NCBI GenBank assembly: GCA_021229015.1
Contig: CM037787.1
Coordinates: 36,070,410-36,134,409 of the forward strand
DNA: 64,000 nucleotides
Source of the DNA: Solen grandis
Taxonomy: Eukaryota > Mollusca > Bivalvia > Adapedonta > Solenidae
Direction: 5' to 3'
Positions 34,585 through 46,847 of the stretch are shown piece after piece. A program made the translations under genes and the position numbers. Within the stretch, counting starts at the first letter, position 1. Every line of letters begins with the position of its first letter. The notes under the pieces are model-generated. The model worked only from the letters and a program-made list of their open reading frames with translations, was not told the DNA's origin and did not search any database.

Positions 34585-36224
34585 AGGTTTGCAGAAAGCC
34601 GTGAAAGCAAATGCAATAAGTTATCCGTATAGGTTTTCTGGCTCTAGTATTATTTTGCTTATTTATCGTAAATGCGACTCTTTTAGTAAAAAATGTACCA
34701 CAATTCATTATTCAACGCAGGCACTCTTTCCTGCAAAAGAACAATCGGATCTTGCTCAACCAACCCAATGACCGCTTTCATTTCTTTCTTCAAATTAATG
34801 TATTTTCATGAATTAGCCCTGTAAAAACATGAATAGGTCATGTTTCATAACGTAATCACTTGAACTTTTCTGCGCATGTCAAGGCACGGCAATATTACTT
34901 ATTTAAAGTTAATATGTCCAATCTTATGATTTTTTTAAATTTATTTTGCTTACAAATCAATGTTGTCATAAACAAGTGACACAACATATGTTCCTTAAGG
35001 TATGCTTTAGATTACCACAATACTCAGGACGCTGAAGCGCGAATACAAATTTAAATGAATGATTTTAATATTTCAACCACGGCAAAATTAAGTGACTAAA
35101 GAAAAGTATCTGTTTTGGAAGGACATGATTAGCTAACGTTCTATTAATGCAGCAAAAAATATCTTCGAGAATGTGAACAGGTTTGTTTTCACATTTTCAA
35201 GTAAGCGTTCCATCAAACATGAATATCTGCCATGTTTGATAACGTAATAACTTAAAATTTTCAAACCCTTATGAACGTACTAATTTTCTTCATTCTTGAA
35301 AATTTCAAGTTCATTGATCTAATTGGCAATTTTATATGCTTTTTTTTAAAAATAATTATTGCTTTAGTATTCATGACGTCATAACCACGTGACAAATCAA
35401 ACATTTCTTGCAGTATGCATCACTTCAATTTTAACTCTATCAATTCTGAAGATTTCAATTAAGATGGATTCAAAATTCATGATATCAGAGGAAGAGAAAT
35501 GTTAAAAAAATGCCTTTTTGTCTTTTTAATGACGTCATAACCACGTGACTTAAAAGAAAATCATTCAGAAAAAAAGAATGTGAACCTCTATGCCGATATG
35601 CTGTCCAATCTTTATGCTTCTAACGCATCAGGGGGCTTTGTAACATTAAAATGTAATTTAAGGACCTAAGTTCGAATCTCGGTTTTGCCATGATATCTTT
35701 AAATTTTCAAATTTGGAAATTTGAAAGCCAAGGAAACCAAAATTAAAATATCAAGATAATCGGACCAAAATTGAAGGTCAGAGCGCGAACAATTTAAAGC
35801 TGACGTCAAATCTGACGTCATTTGACGTCATTGAAAATTAAAAATAAATGAATTTATAAATTTAACTTTTTAATCGCTGCAATACATTTTTCAAAAAGAT
35901 TGAGTCTAAAGTCATGTTACCAGAGCGAAATAAATTTAAAAAAGTTGCTTTTTGTCGTTTTTATGACGTCATAACCACGTGACTTAAGAAAATATCCTAT
36001 AAGAAATAGAAAGCAGACCTCAAGGCCGATTTGCTGTCCAATTTTCATGCTTCTAACCCATTAGGTGGCCTTGTTACATTAAAATATATATTTAAGGACC
36101 TAAGTTCGAATCTCGGTTTTGCCATAAAATCTTTATATTTTCGAATTTGGAAATTTGAATGCCAAGGTGCACATCTACATCCCAAAATACATATTCTGAG
36201 AAAATATCAAGATAATTGGACCAG

Positions 36225-36318
36225 AATTGAAGGCTCTAGAGCACGAACAATCTTTTGAAGCTGACGTCAAATTTGACGTCAGCTTCAAAAGATTGTTCGT
36301 GCTCTAGAGCCTTCAATT
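36225..36318. repeat. Perfect 94-bp palindrome (47-bp arms, no spacer)
   Basis: The sequence is its own reverse complement from 36225 to 36318, centred between 36271 and 36272 on CAAATTTG. Neighbouring family C units have only the left arm. The right arm is an inverted copy placed between two TGACGTCA-type words, after which the normal unit continues. Most likely a template-switch event at a self-complementary octamer, or an assembly error. Confidence 0.9.
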
Positions 36319-36958
36319 TGACGTCATTGAAAATTACAAATAAATTAATTTATAAATTTTAACTTTTTAATCGCTGCAATACAATTTTCAAAAAGATTGA
36401 GTCAAAAGAAATGATACCAGAGCTAAAGAAATTTTTCAAAAATATGCTTTTTGTCTATTGTATGACGTCATAACCACGTGACTTGAGATAAAGTCCTTCA
36501 GGAAATAGAAAGCAGACCTCTTGGCCTATACGCTGTCCAATTTTCATGCTTCTAACCCATTAGCTGCCCTTGTTACATTAAAATATAATTTTAGGACCTA
36601 AGTTCGAAACTCGGTTTTGCCATAAAATCTCAATTTTTTCAAATTTGGAAATTTGAAAGACAGGGTGCACGTCTACATTCTTAAATACATCTACTGTAAA
36701 AATATCAAGAAAATCGGACCAGAATTGAAGGCTCTAGGGCGCGAACAAACTTTTGAAGCTGACGTCAAATCTGACGTCATTTGACGTCAATGAAAATTGA
36801 AAACACTTGATTTTAAAAAATTTTACTTTTTTGTCGACGCATTTTAATTTTCATGTTGCTTGGCCATTGGCAACATATATAAATTAACTCTTGAATTAGG
36901 TTGGAAGAAGAAGAATAATAATAATAATAAGAAGAAAAATAAACATAACAAACCCTAT

Positions 36959-36987
36959 ACGTTTTCCGCAAGTTTGCGGAAAGCCGT
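36959..36987 (+). repeat. Terminal hairpin, family C type
   Basis: Arms ACGTTTTCCGC and GCGGAAAGCCGT include G-T pairs; followed by AA and then CTAGACT of the next element. The same form recurs at 50581-50609. Confidence 0.8.
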
Positions 36988-36989
36988 AA

Positions 36990-38828
36990 CTAGACTTCGT
37001 TTGTCCCACAAACGATAAGGGCTTTCTGCGCTGCAACTCAGTCTAAGCCTGATCAGCTGAAAAGAATTTGTTCATAAACAATGTCGTCATCCCAAATTTA
37101 CGTTTCTCTGTGGTAAAATACCTGCATTTCCATATTGAGAATATATGTGTTCTACCTAACTTAGTTCATTTCACATGTATCCTTTCTTTAATATGAAATA
37201 ATTTTCCTTTTTGTTCATTTAAAGAAAGAACGTAACATTACTCATAAAGTATATGCTGAACAACGAGGTATTTTAATGATTAAAAGAACACTAAAATAAA
37301 GTATGAATTTTATACACTAGACATTTCCTTTACTAAGAATATATATATAGAGATAACCCGAACAAATATAGCAGGCCGCCGCCTCAGATGAGCACAGGTA
37401 AATTTTGTACCTTTACTGCTTGCTTACAGTAACGCCCAGTAGATTTCTCAATAGAACTTCATATTCTATTTATATACATACAGCTATTTGACATTCCAGT
37501 GGTATTTGAATTAACTGAAACACATTTAAAAAATTTAAAACCAGTTTAATTTGGCTGAAAATATTAAAGCATTGTTACATTATTGATTTACAAAGGCTAT
37601 TACTTCGATTTCTATACCATATAACGCTTAATATGTTTAAATAATAAGAATGAATTGTTTATTGATTGCGTTTGAATTGCGCATTTACACTTTGATGATT
37701 TTTATCATGAGTTCTTATCTCTCATGTAACTTTCTTATATCATGACCAAATAAGAAAAGTAGGGTACCGTTAGAAAGGTCATTAAATTCCCAACATTTCA
37801 CACGCTTTATGTATGGACCTATGTTTAACTGCTTTTGAACTATGGACGCTTAAACCTCGGAAAAAATGCAAAAATATGCCAAAATATGTTCATGAATTTA
37901 CTTCATGAACGATATTTTAATAATATTCTTTGGATCTTTAAAAGTGCATATCGTTCGAAAGGAAATTGATTGGGCTATAAATCATGTTCATGATATTACA
38001 AAAATCAATATTTTTTTAGATACATGCAGTTTTCTACACTACGTATAGCGCCGTTTTCGCTGTTCCGCAATTACTGTGCCATTTCAAGCCCGATCTTCAA
38101 AAATAGTTTGTCATCAGAAAGAGCTTCGAAAGCACTAATAAAAATACGCATATTGTCTCGATAGAATGTTGTTTGTTTTTGAGATATTACAGGTCAAAAG
38201 AAAAAACGATAATTGATATATGACCTTGACCTTTGAGATTTTCCGGAAACGGAAATGATATTTGACAATGAGATGCTATGGTGCAGATTCAGAGAAAATT
38301 TGAAGCCAATCGTTAAAGAAATTTAGAGTACAGGGCTGAAAAACCGTTTGTATTTCTTTCAGAATTGTTATTAACATTGTGACGTCAAATGACGTCATAT
38401 GACGTCAAATTTCACAGAATATGAAGAAGACATCAATTAGCATATGTGGTGTCAATTTGACATTTCTAGCTTACATACGAGCTACAAAATATTTAAAAAC
38501 ATTTTAAGGTCCAAAGTTCGAAACTTGGTTAAACCACAGAACCTTGGTATTTTCGAATCTGGGAAAACCTATATAATCATGCACATCTAAAACGTAATAG
38601 ACACATTTGTGAAAATATCTAGAAAATCCGCCGAGAAATGAAGGCTGTAGAGCGCGAAGAAACTTTTGTAACAAATGTCAAATTTGACGTCATGTGACGT
38701 CATAGGAATATAAAAATCATAGATTCTAAAATTTCATCACGTCAGGTATGAGCTATTAAATTTTTGTGATTCTAGACCGTCAGGAACCTATTGAAATAGC
38801 AACCACTTTTGGAAGAAAGGAATAATAA
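36990..38828 (+). mobile_element. Family B double-hairpin element, copy 2 (5' part)
   Basis: Starts CTAGACT with hairpin TCGTTTGT/ACAAACGA and AAGGGCTTTCTGC. It matches copy 1 through about 38755 with small insertions and deletions (for example an extra ACTTCATGAACG stretch near 37900). It then reaches its own GAAGAAAGGAATAATAA tract at about 38812-38828, where a family A element is inserted. Its 3' hairpin should be the GCCC-type hairpin at 50359-50387. Confidence 0.7.
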
Positions 38829-41800
38829 CTAGATGTCATTCGTGAAAACGAATGATAGGACTTTCTGCAAGCTATGTTAATGCAAAAAGCAGGAGATAGA
38901 AGTTTCATGTAATGTCTCACCTCTGGTAGTATTTCATGTTCATGCTGAACAATTGACATTATATTCCGAAATTAGTGTATATGATAAGAACTAAGTATTA
39001 GTCTGTGACGTAACATGATGTCATATGACGTCAGGACATGACTGCAAACTTGATTTCTAGTTTAAAGGTCCTATGTTCGAATCTTACTTCAGCCACAATA
39101 CTTCGATCTTTCGGAATTAAGGTTAGCTGCCAAAATATTCACACCTTATTTTCAAGATGTACCATCTGTAAAAATTTGAAGAAAATCTTATCATAAATGG
39201 CGGCTGTAGAGCGCAAACACCATTTTTACTTTACTGCAATAACTCTGAAATTTTTATTATTCTGAACAACTGGCAACATGTCGAAATCATTGCCCTAAAA
39301 TGAAAATTGAAAAGTATGCTTATGGCGTCACATGACGTCTTATGACGTCACGACTCAAAATTTATTTAGAATTTCTTCAGACCTGCTAACTGTGATAGTT
39401 TTAAAATTCTATCTCATCCAGAAGCTCTTTAATCCTAAAATGAAATTTTCGGTCCTATGTTCGAATCTTATTTCAGCCACAGATCTTCGGTCTTTTGGAA
39501 TTTCGGTTAGCTGACAGGATATGCACACCTTAGTTTCAAGATGTACCATCTGTGAAAATTAAAAGAAAATCCGACCATAAATGGCGGCTGTAGAGCGTGA
39601 ACACCATTTTATACTATTTTTAGCTGTGACGTCACATGACGTCATAGGGTGCTGAAGATGCTTTTGTTCAAAAGCGCATACCATATTGTCATAACTCTGA
39701 AATTTTCATTATTCTGAACAACTGGTATCATGTCGAAATCATTGCCCTAATATGAAAATTAAGAAGTATGCTTATGACGTCACATGACGTCCTATGACGT
39801 CAGCACTCAAATTATATGTAGAAATTCTGAAGAACTGCAAACAGTGTAAAGTCCAACTTTGTATCTCATCCTGAAGCTCTTTAATCTTAAAATGAAATTT
39901 TCGGTCCTATGTTCGAATCTTATTTCCGCCACAGAACTTCGGTCTTTCTGAGTTTCGCCTAGCTGACTGGATATGCATACCTTAGTTTCAAGATGTACCA
40001 TCTGGGAAAATTTGAAGAAAATCCAACCATAAATGACGGCTGTAGAGCGCGAACACCATTTTTCACTATTTTTAGCTGTGACATCAGGTGACGTCATATG
40101 GTGCTGAGGATGCTTTTGTTCAAAAGCGCATACTTTACTATCATAACTCTGAAATTTTCATTATTCTGAACAACTGGCATCATGTCGAAATCATTGCCCT
40201 AAAATGAAAATTAAGAAGTATGCCTATGACGTCACATGACGTCATATGACGTCACGACTCAAAATATATGTAGAAATTCTGCAGAACTACAAACTGTGTA
40301 AGTTTCAATTTTCTATCTCATCCTGAAGCTCTTTAATCCTAAAATGAAATTTTCGGTCCTATGTTCGAATCTTATTTCAGCCACAGAACTTCGGTCTTTC
40401 GGAATTTCGGTTAGCTGACAGGATATGCACACATTTGATTCAAGATGTACCATCTGTGAAAATATGAAGAAAATCCGACCATAAATGGCGGTTGTAGAGC
40501 GCGAACACCGTTTTTCAATATTTTTCAGCTCTGACGTCACATGACGTCATAGGTGCTGAAGATGCTTTTGTTCAAAAGCGCATACTTTACTGTCATGACT
40601 CTGAAATTTTCATTATTCTGAACAACTGGCATCATGTCGAAATCATTGCCCTAATATGAAAATTAAGAAGTATGCTTATGACCTACATGACGACATTTGA
40701 CGTCACAACTCAAAATATATTAAGAAATTATGCAGAATTGCAAACTGTGTAAGTTTCAACTTTCTATCTCATCGTGAAGCTCTTTAATCCTAAAATGAAA
40801 TTTTCGGTCCTATGTTCGAAATTATTTCGGCCAAATAACTTCAGTCTTTCGCAACTTCGGTTAGCTGACAGGATATGTACACCTTAGTTTCAAAATGTAC
40901 CATCAGTGAAAATTTAAAGAAAATCCGACCATAAATGGCGGCTGTAGAGCGTGAACACCATTTTTCACTATTTTTAGCACTGACGTAACATGACGTTATA
41001 GGGTGCTGAAGATGCTTTTGTTTAAAAGCGCATATATTATGTCATAACTCTGAAATTTTCATTATTCTGAACAACTGGCATCATGTCGAAATCATTGCCC
41101 TAATATGAAAATTAAGATGTATGCTTATGACGTCACATGACGTCATATGACGTCTCGACTCAAAATATATGTAGAAATTCTGCAGAACTGCAAACTGTGT
41201 AAGTTCCAACTTTCTATCTCATCCTGTAGCTCTTTAATCCTAAAATGAAATTTTCGGTCCTATGTTCGAATCTTATTTCAGCCACAGAACTTCGGTCTTA
41301 CGGAATTTCGGTTAGCTGACAGGATATGCACACCTCAGTTTCAAAATGTACAATCTGTGAAAATTTGATGAAAATCCGACCATAAATGGCGGCTGTAGAG
41401 CGCGAACACCAATTTTCACTATTTTTAACTCTGACGTCACATGACGTCATATGGTGCTGAAGATGCTTTTGTTCAAAAGCGCATACTTTACTGTCATAAA
41501 TCTGAAATTTTCATTATTCTGAACAACTGGCATCATGTCAAAATCATTGCTCTAAAATGAAAATTAAGAAGTATGCTTATGACGTCATATGACGTTATAT
41601 GATGTCACGACTCAAGATATATGTAGAAATTTTGCAGAACTGCAAACTGTGTAAGTTTCAACTTTCTATCTCATCCTGAAGCTCTTTAATCCTAAAATGA
41701 AATTTTCGGTCCTATGTTCGAATCTTATTTCACCACAGAACTTCGGTCTCTCGGAATTTCGGTTAGCTGACATGATATGCACACTTTTGATTCAAGATGT

Positions 41801-42936
41801 ACCATCTGTGAAAATTTGAAGAAAATCCGACCATAAATGACGGCTGTAGAGCGCGAACACCATTTCTCACTATTTATAGCTGTCACGTCATGTGACGTCA
41901 TAGGGTGCTGAAGATGCTTTTATTCAAAAGCGCTTACTTTTCTGTAATAACTCTGAAATTTTCATTATTCTGAACAACTGGCATCATGTCGAAATCATTG
42001 CCCTAATATGAAAATTAAGAAGTATGCCTATCACGTCACATGACGTCATATGACGTCACGATTCAAAATATATGTAGAAATTCTGCAGAACTGCAAACTG
42101 TGTAAGATTCAACTTTCTATCTCATCCTGAAGCTCTTTAATCCTAAAATGAAATTTTCGGTCCTATGTTCGAATCTTATTTCAGCCACAGAACTTCGGTT
42201 TTTCGGAATTTCGGTTAGCTGACAGGATATGCACACCTTAGTTTCAAGATGTACCATCAGTGAAAATTTGAAGAAAATCCGACCATAAATGGCGGCTGTA
42301 GAGCGTGAACACCATTTTTCACTATTTTTAGCTGTGACGTCACATGACGTCATAGGGTGTTGAAGATGCTTTTGTTCAAAAGCGCATACTTTACTGTCAT
42401 AACTCTGAAATTTTCCTTATTCTGAACAACTGGCATCATGTCAAAATCATTGCCCAAAAATGAAAATGAAGAAGTATGTTTATGACGTCACATGACATTA
42501 TTTGATGTCACGACTCAAGATAGATGTAGAAATTCTGCATAAATGCAAGCAGTGTAAGTTTCAACTTTCTATCTCATCCTGATGCTCTTTAATCCTAAAA
42601 TGAAATTTTCGGTCCTATGTTCGAATCTTATTTCAGCCACAGAACTTCGGTCTTTCGGAATTTCGGTTAGTTGACAAGATAAGCACACCTTAGTTTCATG
42701 ATGTACCATCTGTGAAGATTTGAAGAAAATCCGACTATAAATGACGGCTGTAGAGCGCGAACACCATTTTTCACTATTTTTAGCTGTGACGTCATGTGAC
42801 GTCATAGGGTGCTGATAATCATTGAAATCAAAATTTCCTCACGTGACTAATAAGCCATAAAAATTTCATCGTCCTAGGACTATTGCAACATATAAAAATA
42901 AGCGTTTAGTTAGGAAGAAGAAAAGAATAATAATAA
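38829..42936 (+). mobile_element. Family A element with about eight to nine 452-bp tandem units
   Basis: Starts CTAGATG with hairpin TCATTCGTGAAAACGAATGA (38836-38855), then AGGACTTTCTGC. The marker GGTCCTATGT recurs at 39451, 39903, 40355, 40806, 41256, 41708, 42159 and 42611, a period of 450-452 bp. A more degenerate unit sits first, near 39066. The element runs to its GAAGAAGAAAAGAATAATAA tract (about 42914-42936), where another family A element enters. Its 3' hairpin is probably 50315-50343. Confidence 0.8.
42117..42353 (-). other. Example of the minus-strand 78-codon ORF carried by family A units
   Basis: The unit encodes an open frame starting MTSCDVTAKNSEKWCSRST and ending HRTENFILGLKSFRMR. 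Near-identical frames of 75-96 codons occur at 39807, 40313, 42569, 43261, 43767, 44219, 56186 and 56638. No signal peptide, membrane segment or known domain is seen. The start codon overlaps a TGACGTCA octamer, and families B and D open similar MTSxDV frames. The frame may simply be inherited from a recent common unit, so a coding role is not claimed. Confidence 0.3.
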
Positions 42937-45047
42937 CTAGATTTCATTCGTTGATACGAATGATAGGACTTTCTGCTAAAATTGAAAAATATTAAGATTA
43001 ATTCCGTTTGAAAGACTATATATTAAATTCTCTACCTTTTACTTATTATTATTTTTTTTCCTATGGACTTCTTCTAGAATTGACGTCACATGACGTCACA
43101 GGGTGCTGAAAATTCTTTTGTTCAAAAGCGCATACTTTACTGTCGTAAATCTGAAATTTTCATTATTCTGAACAACTGGCATCAGGTCAAAATCATTGCC
43201 TTAAAATGAAAATTAAGAAGTATGCTTATGACGTCACATGACGTCATATGACGTCAAGACTCAAAAAATATGTAGAAATTCTGCAGAACTGCAAACTGTG
43301 TAAGTTTCAACTTTCTTCTTTATCCTGAAGCTCTTTAATCCTAAAATGAAATTTTCGGTCCTATGTTCAAATCTTATTTCAGCCACAGAACTTCGGTCTT
43401 TCGAAATTTTGGTTAGTTGACAGGATATGCACACCTTTGTTTCAAGATGTACTATCTGTGAAAATTTGAAGAAAATCCGACCATAAATGACGGCTGTAGA
43501 GCGCGAACACCATTTTTCACTATTTTTAGCTGTGACGTCAGGTGACGTCATAGGGTGCTGAAGATGCTTTTGTTCAAAAGTGCATACTTTACTTTCATAA
43601 CTCTGAAATTTTCATTATTCTGAACAACTGGCATCATGTCGAAATCATTGCCCTAAAATGAAAATTAAGAAGTATGCCTATCACGTCACATGACGTCATA
43701 TGACGTCACGACTCAAAATATATGTAGAAATTCTGCAGAACTGCAAACTGTGTAAGTTCCAACTTTCTATCTCATCCTGAAGCTCTTTAATCCTAAAATG
43801 AAATTTTCGGTCCTATGTTCGAATCTTATTTCAGCCACAGAACTTCGGTCTTTCGGAATTTTGGTTAGCTGACAGGATATGGACACCTTTAATTCAAGAT
43901 GTACCATCTGTGAAAATTTGAAGAAAATCCGACCATAAATGACGGCTGTAGAGCGCGAACACCATTTTTCACTATTTTTAGCTGTGACGTCATATGGCGT
44001 CATAGGGTGCTGAAGATGCTTTTGTTAAAAAGCGAATACTTTACTGTCTTGACTCTGAAATTTTCATTATTCTGAACAACTGGCATCATCTCGAAATCGT
44101 TGCTCTAAAATGAAAATTAAGAAGTATGCCTATGACGTCACATGACGTCATATGACGTCAGGACTCAAAATATATGTAGAAATTCTGCAGAACTGCAAAC
44201 TGTGTAAGTTTCAACTTTCTATCTCATCCTGAAGCTCTTTAATCCTAAAATGAAATTTTCGGTCCTATGTTCGAATCTAATTTCAGCCACAGAACTTCGG
44301 CCTTTCGGATTTTTGGTTAGCTGACAGGAAATGCACACCTTAGTTTCAAGATGTACCATCTGTGAAAATTTGAAGAAAATACGACCAAAAATGACAGCTG
44401 TAGAGCGCGAATGCCATTTTTCACTATTTTTAGCTGTGACGTCATGTGACGTCATAGGGTGCTGAAGATGCTTTTATTCAAAACCGCATACATTACTGTC
44501 ATAACTCTGAAATTTTCATTATTCTGAACAACTGGCATCATGTCGAAATTATTGCCCTAAAATGAAAATTAAGAAGTATGCTTATGACATCACATGACGT
44601 CATATGACGTCCGGACTCAAAATATATGTAGAAATTCTGCAGAACTGCAAACTGTGTAAGTTTCAACTTTCTATCTTATCCTGAAGCTCTTTAATACTAA
44701 AATGAAATTTTCGGTCCTATGTTCGAATCTTATTTCAGCCACAGAACTTCGGTCTTTCATAATTTCGGTTAGCTGACAGAATATGCACAACTAGATATTA
44801 ATATACACATTCTGTGAAATTTTGATGAAAATCGGTTTATAACCAATGTCTGTAGACCGCGAACAAACTTTTGTAGTAGTTTTCAGCTATGACGTCATAT
44901 GACGTCACTAATAGTTGAAACAATGCAGATCGAAAGGGACTCTATTTAGCTGATCACTGAAACAATTTGAAGACTCTATCTCAATTGTAACCTTGTTTAA
45001 TTACAACCTCAAAAGGAGGAAAAAAAGAATAATAAGAAGAAGAATAA
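42937..45047 (+). mobile_element. Family A element, about four 452-bp units
   Basis: Starts CTAGATT with hairpin TCATTCGT/ACGAATGA (42944-42963), then AGGACTTTCTGC. After a short unique lead the 452-bp units resume near 43080 and continue to about 44770. The last unit turns into a family D-like end (AATGTCTGTAGACCGCGAAC). The AGAATAATAAGAAGAAGAAT tract at about 45027-45047 is the insertion site of the next element. Its 3' hairpin is probably 50263-50290. Confidence 0.75.
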
Positions 45048-45910
45048 CTAGACTTCTTTTGTTCTGGACAAAAGAAAGGGCTTTCTGCACTGCAAACCAT
45101 GTCAAACCTGATCATACTTACATGTATTTAGTTTTCTGAAATACACCATCTTCAAAAATTGAAGAAAATCCGTCCCGAAATGACAGCTGTAGAGTGCAAA
45201 CATAAATAAATAGCAGAGGAAATCTGTGATGTCATATAACATAATTTAAATTTTAAAGTCATTGCATTCAAAGAGAATATGTGACTTTGTTTTCAGTTAT
45301 AGTTTCATAATGCTAACTTTTCCAGAACCATCTTTAAGATAACTACAATAATACTCAATCTTCGTGTTCTGCAAGGGAATGAAGTATCACTAGTCCTCTT
45401 AACATGTTAAAAAGGTATACAAGATTCCTTTTCTACGAACTATTCATTTCTCATATCTTCATTGAAGTTTCTTGTTCAATTGAAGGGGGCACAGAGCATT
45501 AAAATAAATTACTGTTTCACATTTTACCTTTAATATAACAGAAATAAAATTAAGAATAATATGTGGCGTCAACTGCAGAAGCACAAGGAAAAATGTTTCT
45601 TTCTTTTTTTTTCAGAAATTCTTACTATCATGCAACTTCCTTATTTGATGTCCGATTTTAAAAACCCAGGTACCGTTAGAAAGGTCTTCTGAATTCAAAC
45701 ATGTACTTACCTTATGTTTAAACCTATCTATTTTTGCAATATGTAAAGTTATTCCTCCACCCAAAAAGGCAAAAATCGGCAAAACGATATTCATGTCAAC
45801 TATTACCATTCGACAAATAACTTAATAATTAATAGATTGATCAAAAAGATCTGCATAGCATTAGAACCGCATTGAATCATGATAAAAATATTGTTATTTA
45901 TGATATTTTC

Positions 45911-46847
45911 AACAAGAGGGACAAGGTGGCTCTAAAGACTCTCATCTTCGAAAAACTGCTTTCATTGCCTGTACAAGTTACGAAATTATAGCATAGTTGT
46001 ACTGAAGACATAATCCATCAGATTATTTATAATTTCACGAACTAAAGAGAGCCTGTTGTCGAAATTTGAAGTAAAAATTGACTGAAAAATTATGGCTTAA
46101 AACACACATATTTAAACATCAAAGGGGCGTTACTCCTGACCTAAATGGCAGATGTCAGCCATTATCGAACTTGGCAGAAAGAATATGGCTATAAACATTG
46201 TTCTAAAGATTGAAGATGATTACTTCAGAAATGAAGATGCTAGAGTGCAAATAAAGTGAAATATTTTTTTTTTATATATCAAAAGGGGCATAACTCCTGA
46301 CCAAATTGACAGATATCTGCCATAATCGAACTTGGCCAATATGATTATGGCTATAAACATTGTCATTAAGTTTGAAGATGATTCTTAAGAAATGAAGATG
46401 CTAGATTGCAAACAAACTATAAAATTATCATATTTTAATATCAAAAGGGGCATAGCTCCGGACCTAAGAAGTTAATATCAGTCATAATCGAAGTTGGTCG
46501 TGAGATGATGGTAATAAACATTGTCGTAATGTTTGAAGATGATTGCTTAAGAAATGAAGATCATAGAGTGCAAAGTGACAATGACAATGTGAAATCTAAC
46601 TTTTTTCAATATTAAAAGGGGCATAACTCCTGACTTAATAAGCCGATATCAGCCATAATCAAAGTTGACCAAGATTTTATGGTAATAAGTATTGTTATAA
46701 AGTTTGAAGATGATTTCTTAAGAAATGAAGATGCTAGAGTGCAAACAAACTAATTGTGGACGACGGACGGACGGCGGATTGACGGACGGACGGAGAGACG
46801 GACGGACAACGGACATTCATCGATTCTATAGCTCATCTTGAGCATTA
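45911..46847 (-). mobile_element. AGCTCACC-type element, reverse orientation
   Basis: The plus strand begins CAAGAGGGACAAGGTGGCTC and ends TATAGCTCATCTTGAGCAT, the reverse complement of the element ends seen at 27504-28163. Four core units recur with AAGGGGCATAACTCCTGACC-like words at about 46123, 46284, 46445 and 46615. A GGAC/GACGG minisatellite (about 46757-46813) corresponds to the GTCCGTCGTCCG word near the 5' end of the 27504 copy. It lies inside the family B-like element and is younger than it. Confidence 0.65.

Larger units (their letters stand above)
34585..36987 (+). mobile_element. Family C element with tandem core and terminal hairpin
   Basis: The lead GCAGAAAGCCGTGAAAGC and CAGGCACTCTTTCCTGC parallel 48.87-49.05 kb. 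The core repeats a unit of about 440-500 bp. Each unit has TGACGTCATAACCACGTGAC (about 35369, 35530, 35965 and 36462), AAGTTCGAATCTCGGTTTTG and a closing TGACGTCA cluster. It ends with an (AAT)n tract (36916-36930), then hairpin CGTTTTCCGC/GCGGAAAGCCG (36959-36987) and AA. One unit contains the 94-bp palindrome at 36225. The 5' boundary is not clean. Confidence 0.65.
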
